A DNA stretch of 64,000 nt. Source: Taudactylus pleione (lineage: Eukaryota; Chordata; Amphibia; Anura; Myobatrachidae). Shown one piece after another: positions 21,061 to 32,494 of this stretch. The stretch spans positions 28,786,001 through 28,850,000 of the forward strand of contig JAUIMM010000178.1 in the NCBI GenBank assembly GCA_031769625.1, given 5' to 3'. Below the pieces are notes generated by a model that was not told the origin of the DNA, made no database searches, and saw only the letters and a program-made list of their open reading frames with translations. The stretch's first letter is position 1, and the number at the start of each line of letters is the position of its first letter. The translations under genes and the position numbers were made by a program.

Positions 21061-23390
21061 GTTCCTTATCTCATTTGCAGAAACTTCCTTTATTCATTTT
21101 TAGTCCAATGGACCTGAAAGATCTTCTCCTCAAGGTCTCACCTGCCAATCCCCAATAGACACTTATTGGTGAATGGTATGAATTTACAAATGTCAATCAA
21201 TACTTTAATACTGTAGTTCATAATTTCACTTGACAAAATAGGAAATCACATGAATATCTATGTTCTAAAACCAGTTACCAGGCAGACTAATTACAAATGT
21301 GACTGCTGAAAATCACAGTTTTTTAGAGATATAGGAGACTGACATCAAATATACACTGTGAATACTACAGAGAACCAGCAGATGCAGTAGGTAGTTATTT
21401 TAATGCACTATTCCCTTTTTTTGCACTTTTACTCTATTTGTATATTTTAAATATATTTTGCCTTGTATGTACTTGACCCTGAACCTAATAATTTAAATGT
21501 TTATTATTTTATTTAAGGTTTATTATTTAATCATCTATCTCATGTAATATTTGAAGGTGCACACTTAACACTCTACTTTCTCCTTTTTGTTTTTTTTGTT
21601 GTATAAATATGTGCAAGCTTTTCTAATGAATATGATAAATAAGAAATAAAAAATTGGAAGTACTTTTATTTTTAAAATCTTGTGTTTGTATGAGGAGGGG
21701 AATTTTTATTGTACTAAAATGTATTGATTTAAATATTATTTCCTATATCAAAATCTAAATACTACTCTATATTTATATCTAAATCTTTAACAAAAATTTC
21801 CTTTGCTTTGATCTTATTATGATTACAAATTTGTTAATACATTTATTATAAAGTAATAAATAATAGTACCTCAGTACTTCAGTCCCCATATATATAATTT
21901 CTAAAATAGGAGGAATTAAATAAGGATCATAGCAAAACTTTAACTGCCTCTGTTAGTACAATACAAGTAGAGTGGTGACAAGACCCATATTATTGCTTTG
22001 TGTGGTTTTCACCTTTCCTTTATTGATAACCATGCATTCTGCTACTCAGATGTCCCCTGATCTCCAACATCAAATAATCGAGACTTATCAGCACACAGTA
22101 TTGCTGATGTAGGATGGACAGTGGACAGTATGAAAATATAAGAGTTCAACTGTACTGTATGTAAAACTCAGGTAACAGTGGCCTGGAAAATAAAAAAAAA
22201 CATATCAACTTGAATCTGTACTGGAATCTGTTTGTGGATTAACAATGCTGAGTCTGTCCATGAAGACAGTAGGGTTTAAAATAAACTGGATAAGGAATGT
22301 TGAACAGCAGACAGTTATGGCTTACAGAGCTGGGTCAGGGTTGTGTGCAGACAGACAGTATCAAGTAACCAGAACAGAATCAGGACTGGTGGTGGACAGA
22401 CAGTAACTGTTTAACTGGAGCAGGGTCAGGGCTGTTGGCATACAGACAGTAATCCAGGGTCAGAATGGAGTCAGCAATGTGAGATAAAAAACAAGTATAA
22501 CACCTTGATCCCACTAAAGGCAGTAGAGGGGTTTACACTACCCAAAGATCCAAATACAATATTAGATCTATTATTTAACACTATCAACCCCACATCAACC
22601 TTCCCAGGGATTCCTGGCCTGGGCTGACTAGTGTAGGGTGTAGGCTTCTGCTAAACTCGTGCCTGTTAATGAAACTCGCATTACAATTTGCTAGTTTTCA
22701 CACAGTTAAACTCGCATTTACTGGCATATCTATCGCACTTGCACACTACAATTTGCAAGCTATTACGTAGTGCAACTTTAGGTACAAACTCGTATCATAC
22801 TGGCTGCAAACTTCTGCGAGTCCATAGTCGCACATAAACTCAGACTCTTTTACATTTCCTCAACATTGTTTCTTTTTGTGCACTGATTTGCCTTTTATAG
22901 AGGTGACACATCTAGAGATGTGGTGCATGCAAGATTACAGAAGATGCCTGACTGTGTTTGGCCCTGACTTTTGCAATAGGCATTCAAGTGTATGAAAGAG
23001 CAGTAGCAGGACCACCCCTCACAAAAAAGGCCATGGTCTGAGCTTTTCCTTGTCACTGTATGTGGTGTAGGCATTTTTGCAATTTTACACTTTTCAGCAG
23101 TAACTTTTATCTTCACAGTTTATGTTGCCTTTAAGATTGTGAAATATTTTATATTTGAGGTGCCCTTTTTTACACCTTATTTTCCCCTTGATCTCCTTTA
23201 AAAGTAGATGTTCCTCTATCTACTGATCCATGATTGATTTACTGTAATTGAACTTAACTGCCACCACACCAAGTGAATGTACAATGAGTTAGGATAATGA
23301 GGGACTATTACCTTTACCATTGTTTTATTAAAAGTGCAGATTTTTTTTTACACAAAATAATTTTTGTTATTATTGTCATGATCTGAAGGT
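21061..23390. other. No recognisable gene or element
   Basis: AT-rich to 21950. 22250-22500 has loose repeats of 'agacagtaac' and 'cagggtcag'. 22655-22830 has repeated 'aactcgca' phrases. No domain recognised. Confidence 0.4.
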
Positions 23391-23463
23391 TGTTGTGGAT
23401 CCGTCTTGGGACCCTTAGGCCTAACCGGAGTAAATTTGAAGTTGGCAGTCCTTATGGGATTCT

Positions 23464-23988
23464 GGGCTTGCACTCGCAAGCGGGTCAATGGTGGCCCAGT
23501 GCGCATAAGCACGACGGAGCCGGCTCCGTCGTGCACATGCGCAAGACCCGGATAGTGACAGGCAAACAGTTGCACCTGGTCTCGTACCAAAGGGGGCATG
23601 CTGTTGATGTTGAGTGACAGCACGCCCCCTTTGGTGGGTGGGCCGGGGGCATGGCTGCCAAGATGGAGGCGTTCCCATGGGAATGCCTAACATCTGGGGC
23701 CGGCCCCACTGACATCATAAGTGATGTCAGTGGGAGTGCTTTCGGCTCTGTTAGAGCCGAAAGCACTCTTGGGCTTGTGGCAACAAGACCCTACCACAAG
23801 GGTTTTGTCGCAAGCCCGATGGTCGCGATGGTCTTGACCATCGCGACCATCATCATGGCCACTCACTATAGCTGTGGGTGGTCACCCACAGCTATGTGAG
23901 CAGCCAGGAGGACATTCTGAAAAACCAAAGGGCCAGCCCAGATTCAGAGAAAGCGCTCTGTCAGAGCGTCCAGCTCTGAATCAGGCCC
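23464..23988 (+). mobile_element. Multi-hairpin MITE, copy D (TSD TCT)
   Basis: 525 bp with TCT at 23461-23463 and 23989-23991. Right end CTGAATCAGGCCC; left end diverged (GGGCTTG). Hairpins: a perfect 26-bp palindrome at 23509-23534 (half-site GCACGACGGAGCC), the ACCAAAGGGGGC/GCCCCCTTTGGT stem at 23586-23635, GAGGCGTTCC/GGAATGCCT (23666-23687), CCCACTGACATCA/TGATGTCAGTGGG with altered centre (23706-23734), 23735-23767 (AGTGCTTTCGGCTCT/AGAGCCGAAAGCACT), 23771-23817 (GGGCTTG.G/CGCAAGCCC), GATGGTCGCGATGGTC/GACCATCGCGACCATC (23818-23851), and GCTGTGGGTGG/CCACCCACAGC. Confidence 0.8.
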
Positions 23989-23999
23989 TCTGGCTCATG

Positions 24000-25080
24000 T
24001 AGAGTAGAGCATCAGGTACACTTAGTGACCATGGTTGTATCTGGAAGCCCAAGAGTAGGACCGGAATTAGGGACTGGATTGTGAACACAGGAAGACCCAC
24101 TACCAGTCATAGTGAACTCAACCCAGAACCTAACACAGGCACTCTGGATTAGAACCCACTAGTGGGCACTTAGGCAAACTCTCCATAGAGAGTCAGAGCC
24201 ACAAAGTACTGAACCTGGACTTGAACTAAGAACTCTGAGCTGTTCATAGTTAATGAACTCAAGCTTACAGGACTATACAGAACAGGAAACCTGCCAGTAA
24301 CTTACAGAGTAGCATGAATGGTGATCCATGTGGTATCAGATGACAACAGCACTGTCAGAATCCCTGGAGCAAAGGACAAGCCCAGGTACTAGTAGTAAGA
24401 TTTCTTGGTACTCTGGTACTGGAGGACTGGTGAGGACAGGCAACAGAAGGATAGCAGAGACTAGGTAGAATGTACGGAAATGCAGAAGTCACTGAGAGAG
24501 AGCAGGAACAACAGTAGGAACTGCAGCCTTGAGTGAGAAGGGATATCCAAGGAAACACATGTTCTGGCACTGAAGAAGTAAAATGGTCAGGTTTAAATAG
24601 GGAGTTGTGTCTGTTGATTGGTGCTGTGGATCAGCTGACAGACTCCAATATGGCTACACCTATGTTGCTGTTATGATGTTTATCTCTGATAATGAGGCAA
24701 GGAGCACATTGATGTAGGACCACTGGACATGGTAAGTGGGGCTAAGACAGCATTTTTTGCAATTGTTTTGGTAACAGGAAAGTAGGTTTTCTTTCTTTGT
24801 GGTGCAGCTCACTCATTCAGCACAGCAGAGTATTTTTTGGATAAATAATCTTAAAATCACACTTTCTCTGTACCCTCATATATTAGTGACTATAAAAACT
24901 ATAAACTGCAGTGTATATAGATTAGATATTCTTATTAAAAAATTCAAGAAGTTAACTTACTTATACAACAGCCTGTTTGCAGTGCTGAATTGCAGGTGCT
25001 AATATGTCTGACAAACAAACATAGTAGTCTATTTGCACTGCAATTTACAGTGCACTGAATTGCAGTTGCTAGCAAGTGTG
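24000..25080. other. No recognisable gene
   Basis: 24000-24600 is an unidentified moderately repetitive-looking block (phrases such as 'agaacccactagtgggca'). 24960-25080 has a short duplication ('attgcaggtgctaatatgtctgac' versus 'attgcagttgctagcaagtgtgtctgat'). Confidence 0.35.
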
Positions 25081-25092
25081 TCTGATAAACAC

Positions 25093-25430
25093 TAGAGATG
25101 TCCCTGGACCTCGTGTTTTGGTTTTGGATCTAGATTTAACTTTGTGTTTTGGTTTTTCAAAACCACCATCAAGTATTGTGGTTTTGGATTAGAATAAAAA
25201 GTGTTGAAAAAGTATCAAAATTAAAAAAAATTTGATAAAAATAGCTAAAATGTCAGAATACAAAACCCAAGTTCGGTTTTTAATCCGAGTTCCACAATGG
25301 CAACAGATCAGAACTGGGACTCGGTTCGAACCTGGTCACAAAATTAAATCTGAACCTGGACCCAGTTCTACTCAGAACCCCTAAATTCAGGTGTGTTCGC
25401 AGTTCAGAAATCCAAACACGCACATGTCTA
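25093..25430. mobile_element. Short hAT-type element, TAGAGATGT ends
   Basis: 338 bp with ends TAGAGATGT and (reverse complement of right end) TAGACATGT, flanked by ATAAACAC (25085-25092) and ATAAACAT (25431-25438), 7 of 8 matching. Contains the 'gttttggatct' block seen at 447 and a right half resembling the terminus at 3500-3824. A deletion derivative of the hAT family in this window. Confidence 0.7.
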
Positions 25431-26129
25431 ATAAACATACAGTGACAAAGATGCCTGCAGTCACCTTTCTCACCTACTCCATCTATCTGCAACAACTCTC
25501 TCTAATCTAATCCTAATGGAATACAGCCCGCATCCCCTCCCTACACTCACTCTCAGTGAAATGTCTCCTGATCACAAGAGAGACAATATTATATGAATCT
25601 AAAACACGCAAGATAGATTTCTGTGAAAATTTTATTTTTGCATTGTTTTGAGATCTGAAGTCCTGGGGTAAGACACAAGCCGGGACTCAGTTCTCCTCAG
25701 AAACCAAAAGTCCATTCCACTACTGTGATTGGTGGATGGCTAGAGACCTCTACCAATCAGCATTGTGCAGTGTCACTCCACTGACTGCAGCCTTACAGAG
25801 AAATACTCAGAAATATTGCTCAACCAGTCAATGTGATCTCTCTTTCTCTCTCTCTCTCCTCCCCTTTCTCTCTTTCTGGTAGTATTCTCCAAGTTCTGTC
25901 AGCAGTAGTAGAAAGGCCATGGTGTCCCAATACTAATCTAAAATGCCTTTATAGCTGAGCTCCAGGAGTTGATGAGTGCCAGTTGGCTGTATTTGAATCA
26001 CCTCCAAAGTGAGCTAGGGGATTTGGAGTTGCAAAACTTTGAACATGTGTGTACCCTTGGTGTTGTCTGCAATTGTGGCTTAATACTTAAACATCAAGTT
26101 TTAGCCATGAACACATCTTATTTATATTA

Positions 26130-26430
26130 ATATCCTTTATTTATATGGTGCCACAAAGGTTCCACAGCACCTTACAAAGTACATACTGTAAATAAGCACA
26201 CAAGAAAAACAGTTAAAAGCAGTACAAAACAATGCAGGAAAAGGACATGTTTATAAGCATAGCTGTAAAACACAAGCAGCAGGGCATCAGCAACCAAGTG
26301 TTAGGTGCCAATTGGGGAGTTAGGAGTACATGTTAGTATAAGTAGGGGAATGAGAAGCACATGAGCAACGAGGGCCCTGATCATGAGAGCTTCCATTCTA
26401 AAGGGGATAGATAGTGAGGAAGGAGCATGG
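26130..26430 (-). mobile_element. L2-type LINE 3' end
   Basis: 'cctttatttatatggtgcca' followed by 'caaaggttccacagcacctt', 'gcaggaaaaggacatg' and 'agtgttaggtgcc' parallels 19435-19640. Coding part not included. At 26432 sequence resembling a hAT end ('caggggcagaactctggg') begins. Confidence 0.6.
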
Positions 26431-27509
26431 AACCAGGGGCAGAACTCTGGGAGACAAAGGAGGCACCTGCCGCCGGGCTTCAGCTTTGAAGGGGCACCTA
26501 CTCCATTGTCCTCAACATATTCTCCCCACTTAGGGCTGTAGCTATGTACCCAGAGTGTACCGTCATGGCTGCCCAATACATGGCACCCCTTCCCGACATC
26601 TGAGAAACCGCCATACACTAGTGGAGAGCTCCATGTCAGACAATCAGCTGCTGCCTTCATCTGTCTATAGCCTGTCTGCATGTGAATTGCATAGTGTCAA
26701 CTGCACTCTGTGATGGGGGCACCAAATAATAACTTGCCTCTGGGCATCTGGGATGATCTTACACCACTGCATGGAGCAGTGGGTTAGGATATATGCTGCG
26801 GAATGTGTGTGTTATAAAATGACCATATGTTAAGTTAAAATTAAGTTTTTCATTCATCTGTCTCAATAACAAAAAATTGATTTTATTTGTTATTTAGATA
26901 CGAAATGTACAAAATAAAGTTGTAGCACTTTAATTTTTGTCTCTTACATTATAGAATCTAAATACATCCTGCTAAAAATGTAGATATTATGGTACTGTCC
27001 CACCATCCTAATAGTGAATACTTTTGTCCCAGCTGCTGGGTGCTATGCCATGCTCCTGTGAGTGGGTGCTTCTCACATGCTAGACCCACCCACAAAAAGG
27101 TGCAGCAATGCCCAACATGCTGTGGCCATGCCCCCTCCAGGAGGGCTCCCAGAATGTTGCTGTACCCAGGTCCAGGATTTTTCTTCGCAGCCCTGGAAGT
27201 CACAGGCAGAGACAGGAGGAAATGGGGCCTAGTGGTTGGGTAGCAAGGCCATGGGGGGAGGGAGGTGCTTGAGAGTGGAGGAACAGGAATGGTGAGTGAG
27301 AGAATAGCAGAGGGTTGGAAAGCAGACTGAGGGGAGAATACAGGGGGAACTGCAAGTGGAGGAGACTAAAGGAGGGACGATAGTGGTGGAAAAAGTAGGT
27401 ACAGTAGAGGATTATGTGGGCACTGAATAAAGGGGGTGGTTACAGTAAGGTGTTCATGCTGTGCACGAGGTAATAAGTGAGATGAAAACTGGAGTGGAGG
27501 CTGTGTGGT

Positions 27510-27591
<82 letters not shown>

Positions 27592-27592
27592 G
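27510..27592. repeat. (GATA)n microsatellite
   Basis: About 20 perfect repeats of GATA/TAGA. Confidence 0.95.
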
Positions 27593-28028
27593 TAGGTAAA
27601 TGTTCAAAAATGCAGGTAAAAGAATAGTGCTGCTAATGTATAAGCAAAGCTGCAAAGGTGATATATAAAGAGAAGTATGTGAGTAGTCAGTGCAGTAATT
27701 AGTTACTAAAATAAAGAATGTTAAAGTGGATAGATGTGATGCAATGGAAAAAGGCATTACAAACAGGATTTTCTGTAGTATAAAGGCACTAATTACAATG
27801 TAAAGAGCCAATCCAGTCAGAGGTGTTTTGAACAACAAAAGCAATCACTAAGAGCAGCACACAGATTGGGAGTGCAGTAAGGAGATTCCTGGATATACAT
27901 ACTGCAGTTGTTAGTGATTGTGAATTACCTGTAGCTAATTCACTTAAATATGTTGTATGATGTCCATTCAGAAGGAGTTCTGGATTTCAGGATGTTCTCC
28001 TTCAGTTTTCCTCCAGCTTATCTTGGCG

Positions 28029-28125
28029 TAACTGTCTTAGTTATCAAATTGTAATTACACTTATAATATAACACTTTTGATTCTAACACTGACTAAAGCA
28101 GCCTATGGCTAAACACCCTTCCTGA
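28029..28125. repeat. 97-bp direct repeat, left copy
   Basis: Matches 31050-31146 over 97 bp with about 10 mismatches and no gap by eye (shared 'taactgtcttagttat', 'gtaattacacttataat', 'ttctaacactgact'). The two copies bracket the plus-strand Penelope-like element. Confidence 0.8.
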
Positions 28126-28173
28126 TCGATAATAACTATTACTACAAACATGTGTCTGTGTCTGAAATCTCAT

Positions 28174-29657
28174 TTGAAGGACACCACAGATGTTCTAAGG
28201 AAAATAAATAATGTACAATGGGTGGAAGAATGACTCTTGTTACAGCGGATGTATCCTCTTTATACACTTGCATACCACATGATAAAGGTGTAGTGGCAAT
28301 AAAATGGCATTTGGAGAAGACTAACCTCATCCAAGATAAGAAAGATTTTATAATGAGAGGCATTCATTTTATCCTTTGTAATAATTATTTTTATTTTAAT
28401 GGAGATTATTATATCCAATTGAACAGCACCGCCATGGGTACAAAATTTGCTGCCAGTTACGCCAACTTATTTATGGCATACTGGGAAGAGGAGGTAATCA
28501 TGAAAGAACCTAGGGTGAACCTACAATGGTGGTACCGTTATATAGACGATATCCTCTTTTTATGGAGCGGTAATGAGGAAAATCTGGCTCTTTTTTATAA
28601 TGATCTTAATAATAATGATTTTAATATTTTTTTAACATTTCAATCCAGTAGAAAGGAAATTAATTTTTTAGATTTAACCATCTATGTGGAGAATAATGAA
28701 CTACACACAAGAAGTTACAGTAAACCTGCAGATGCAAACAATTTCATTGCGAGTACCAGTCAACATCATAGAAACTGGTTAAGAAGCATCCTGAAAAATC
28801 AATATCTAAGGTTGAGACATAACTGTAGTAAAAAGGAGGAATGTGAGCTGCAAATTGAAGCCATGGAACAAAGGTTTATAGAAAAAGGTTATGACACCAA
28901 TTTATTGGATCAGAATAAAAAAGAAACTTTGGATAAAAACAGAGAGGATTTACTTGATAACACTATTAAAGACAAATGTAAAGATGATAGGTTTCAATTT
29001 GCGTTTATCACAGGATATTCGGCACAACACAGACAGATAGAAACCATCATAAAAAAACATTGGCATCTCCTTCTAAAAGATCCGGTCTTGAAAAAAATTA
29101 TACCTGAACGTCCCTATCACATATATCGCAAGGCACCTAATTTAAAAAGTCTTCTAATAAAAAGTGCCTTACCAGAAACATCTACCCACCCAATAAGAAA
29201 TAAAGGCTTCTTCAGATGTGGCAGTTGTGTCGCATGCAGAGAGATTGTGACTGGGCAAACGAAATATGAGGAATTCAAAAGGAATGGCAAAAAATTTAAG
29301 TTAAATCAGTTTAGGACATGTCACACGACTAGTGTCATTTACCTCATAGAATGTAGTTGTAAACTCATTTATGTAGGTAGAACCAGTCGAGCCCTTAAAA
29401 CTAGGGTAAGCGAACATCTGCGAAATATAAGAAAGGGCCTATTAACTCATGCTCTCTCAAAACATTTCAAAGAAATGCATAATTGTTCTACTAAAGAAAT
29501 TACTAGCTTCATGGCCATAGAAAATGTAAAGAATACATGGAAGAATAGAAATTTAGAAAACCGTTTAGCCAAGAGAGAGATGAATTGGATTTTTAAACTA
29601 AAGACACTAATCCCCAATGGTCTAAACTCTGATTTTGAATTAAAGTGGTTTTTATGA
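28174..29657 (+). CDS. Penelope-like element reverse transcriptase with GIY-YIG endonuclease, 5' truncated and frameshifted
   Basis: Polymerase-endonuclease of a Penelope-like retroelement. From the Met at 28218 (479 codons): RT motif A LVTADVSSLY (Asp11), motif B STAMGTKFAASYANLF (70-85), motif C YIDDI (catalytic Asp110, Asp111), motif D-like EINFLDL (147-153). A cysteine-rich linker CGSCVAC (334-340) follows. The GIY-YIG nuclease has VIY (373-375), YVGRTSR (385-391) and a conserved EH (399-400). The C-terminus NWIFKLKTLIPNGLN is typical of the family. Met28218 is not the true start: 28174-28230 in frame +1 encodes LKDTTDVLRKINNVQW, the family's pre-motif-A segment, so a one-base shift near 28230 separates them. 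Upstream N-terminal sequence is missing. RT and nuclease residues look intact, suggesting a fairly young copy. Confidence 0.92.
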
Positions 29658-30480
29658 TCCCATCTCAAATTTTACTATTTTTTCATTTATTTATTTTTGA
29701 TGTTTTTTATGGATTTATTTTTTTATGGCATTTATTGATTCATTTTAGAATTATATCATACATCTATTTTATATTGATCCTATGTTTTATTTATTGTGTA
29801 TATATTTGGGGTTATATTATCCATTTCTATATGATTTATCTTTTATTGTTTTAGGTTCACTCCATTTTCTATAGATATTAAGGCATCTAGATCCAGAACG
29901 GTTGCCATTTTTTCTAGGAAAATAATGATAAGGCACCTAAGGATTAGTATGGGTGCCCTTAATAAAGATGGCAGAGACAATGTGGACATCTTTTTTTATT
30001 TAGAATGGAGGTTAAAAGAACCTGCAAAGTTTCTATGTCTACCTTCCAAATATGGCGCTTTGTCCAGGACGCTTGATGCCTCAAGTAAGATGGCTGCGGT
30101 AACCGGAAGTGATGAAACGGGAGAACACCCGGATATGCAAAATAGAGGTGAACTTGACCCGGAAGTAATTGAGAAGATGGGTATATAAAGCCAACATTTC
30201 ACAGTCTGAATCACATTTGCCTTGAGGAAGAGAGCAGTGACTCTTGAAATGCGTTGGCCTGTGGTGCAGACTGAAAGGTTTGAAGGGTGGATGTTCCAGG
30301 GATTCCCCCCGACCATAAAGGAATCAAATTGTAGCTTCCGGAGGCCACTAGATTCAGACTTTATTTGCCTGTATGCAAGGGGAAACCCGGTAATTACCCA
30401 CCTTATAAACCTGCACTTTTATGATATAGATGAACTGGAGTTCATATATTTTTTAAAGAAGAATATTTTTTCTGTTTGAT
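29658..30480 (+). mobile_element. Penelope-like element 3' region (pseudo-LTR-like) with promoter-like box
   Basis: Non-coding tail of the element. It contains 'ccggaagtgatgaaacggg' (about 30103) and a TATA-like 'gggtatataaag' at 30179-30190, followed about 30 bp on by the ribozyme-like hairpin at 30219. The same order (ccggaagtg, TATA-like box, hairpin with GAAA) recurs on the minus strand at 34373-34730 and 40561-40700. That is consistent with the promoter-bearing terminal repeats of this class. The outer boundary is not certain. Confidence 0.55.
30219..30259 (+). ncRNA. Hammerhead-ribozyme-like module of the PLE
   Basis: Layout fits a type I hammerhead with minimal stem III: stem I GCC/GGC (30219-30221 with 30256-30258), TTGAGGA in place of the consensus CUGANGA, stem II AAGAG/CTCTT, GAAA at 30246-30249, then T-GC-GTT as short stem III and cleavage-site region. 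The first core base is not C, so activity is doubtful. Hammerheads in Penelope-like elements are established; assignment of this copy is inference. Confidence 0.45.
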
Positions 30481-31049
30481 GTTTGGATTCTGTTACGAAC
30501 CATTGTTGTTCGTATTAAAATTGTTGTGTTTAAAACATATTACACTATGGTCCCTATCCCTTTGATTATGTATTTTATGGCACTGGACTTATAAGGGAGG
30601 AAGGAGGATTCAGAGACAAGTGAATGATCCAGACCATATTATTAAGGGAAGTATTTTGATGACATATGATACTCACTTTTTTGTTTATATCAGCGCATTC
30701 TAGTCTGCAATATTTTTGTGGTTTATGTGTCTGTGTGCTCACTGTTTGGGACCCCACCCCCAGTACTTAACATACACTAGATTGGTATGCAATAAAGTCT
30801 AAGAAAAACAAATGGAGAGTGGGGAGTAGACCAACACAGATTCACAATAAATTCCTAACTTCATTTAAAGTAATGGCTGCTAATATAAAAGTAGTAGCAA
30901 ATTACCTAAAACAATTTTTCAAAGCTGTGCTATTAGAATCAAGGTAGCAGCATCTGATGGGAACAGTAGTGGCAAATTACCTGTACTTGAGAGAAAGAAT
31001 TCACATTAGTCTTTGCATGGTGTGCATATTGCTAGTAAAATCTCAGGCT

Positions 31050-31146
31050 TAACTGTCTTAGTTATAAAATTGTAATTACACTTATAATCCATCACTTTTT
31101 ATTCTAACACTGACTATAACAGCATATGGCTAAGCAGCCTTCCTGA
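31050..31146. repeat. 97-bp direct repeat, right copy
   Basis: Partner of 28029-28125. Lies about 1.4 kb after the PLE stop codon. Confidence 0.8.
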
Positions 31147-31637
31147 CCTTAATTTTATCATATGAAAAACTGAATCAAGCATTTGGTACCCTGAGTAGAT
31201 GTTCCTACACTCATACATGGATTTCTGTCCTCATACTTAAACTACTAAATGGGAAATGTACTAAGCCTTGGAGAGATATAAAGTACCAACCAATCAGGAA
31301 AAAAAGGATATATAGTATAACCCCCTTTTAATAAGCAGAATATATAACAGCATGTAAAAACAGATATATACATCTATAGCATAATCATAAAATGAAGCAT
31401 GAGTACTTAAATCATCATTCACACTTGGATATCCCAATGTGCTCAGATTATAGGGTAATTACCAACTGGATGCAAGAACTGACAATGGACAGTACTTTCA
31501 GAGCATGGAAGTCATCAGGGTGAGACCTACTGCAGTTCAAGAACTTCCTTATAGATGGAAACAACCTTCCAGCTCCTCTGATGTACAGCACAGCTCTGTC
31601 ACCTCTGTCACAGTGATATCCCGGCACCCACGCAGTG

Positions 31638-32217
31638 AAGCATGGTGGTGGCAGCAACATGCTTTGGAGATGTTTTTCAGTGGCAGGAACTGGGAGACTA
31701 GTCAGGATAGAGGGACAGATGAATGCAGCAATGTACAGAGACATCCTTGATCAAAACCTGTTCCAGAGCTCTTGACCTCAGACTGGGGTGATGGTTCATC
31801 TTTCAGCAGGACAACGACTCTAAGCACACAGCCAAGATATCAAAGGAATGGCTTCAGGACAACTTTGGCTTCAGGACAACTTTGAATGCTGCAAAAAGGA
31901 ATGGGCGAAACTGCCCAAATATAGGTGTGCCAAGCTTGTGGCATCATATTCAAAAAGACTTGAGGGTGTAATTGCTGCCAAAGGTTCATCAACAAAGTAT
32001 TGAGCAAGGTTGTGAATACTTATGTACATGTGATTTCTTATTTTTTTTATTAAATTTGCAAAAATCTCAAAAAAACTTTTTACACCTTGTCATTATGGGG
32101 TATTGTGTATAGAATTTTGAGGACAAAAATTAATTTATGCCATTTTGGAATAAGGCTGTAACATAACAAAATGTGGAAAAAGTGAAGCGCTGTGAATACT
32201 TTCTGGATGCACTGTAG
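31638..32217 (+). pseudogene. Tc1-like transposon, 3' half, decayed transposase
   Basis: Translates in broken frames to [20 protein letters not shown] then [10 protein letters not shown], followed by an out-of-frame QQDNDSKHTAK. This is the Tc1-type DDE transposase segment with the second catalytic Asp. The tail '...gtgaatactttctggatgcactgta' at 32189-32217 is the 3' terminal inverted repeat. The 5' half and left TIR are missing (unrelated sequence before about 31638). A 17-bp exact tandem duplication lies at 31850-31883. Non-functional. Confidence 0.75.
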
Positions 32218-32494
32218 ATTGCTCAATCAAGTATCCTGTTCAATTGTAGTCTTTGTCTTTATTTCTCCAACTGGACCTTTATTCCTGCAAATATGTCATT
32301 TATCACAAAGTGCAATGCACACTTGTATTTTTTAGTCAACCATAGTAATACAGATGGGACATGCACATCTGATGTCACATAGTGCGCAACAAATATATAC
32401 TGTAAATGCAATAATGTTAACCGGATAAATATATAAATGGAAATAACTGTACTAAGAAAAAAAATGTAAAAGCAATTTGACTAACAAACACAGC

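Noticed and set aside
27440..27844. 134-codon minus-strand frame
   Set aside because: Core is the (GATA)n microsatellite read as repeated YLSI; not a gene.
28142..28363. Minus-strand frame opposite the PLE
   Set aside because: Shadow of the plus-strand RT coding sequence.
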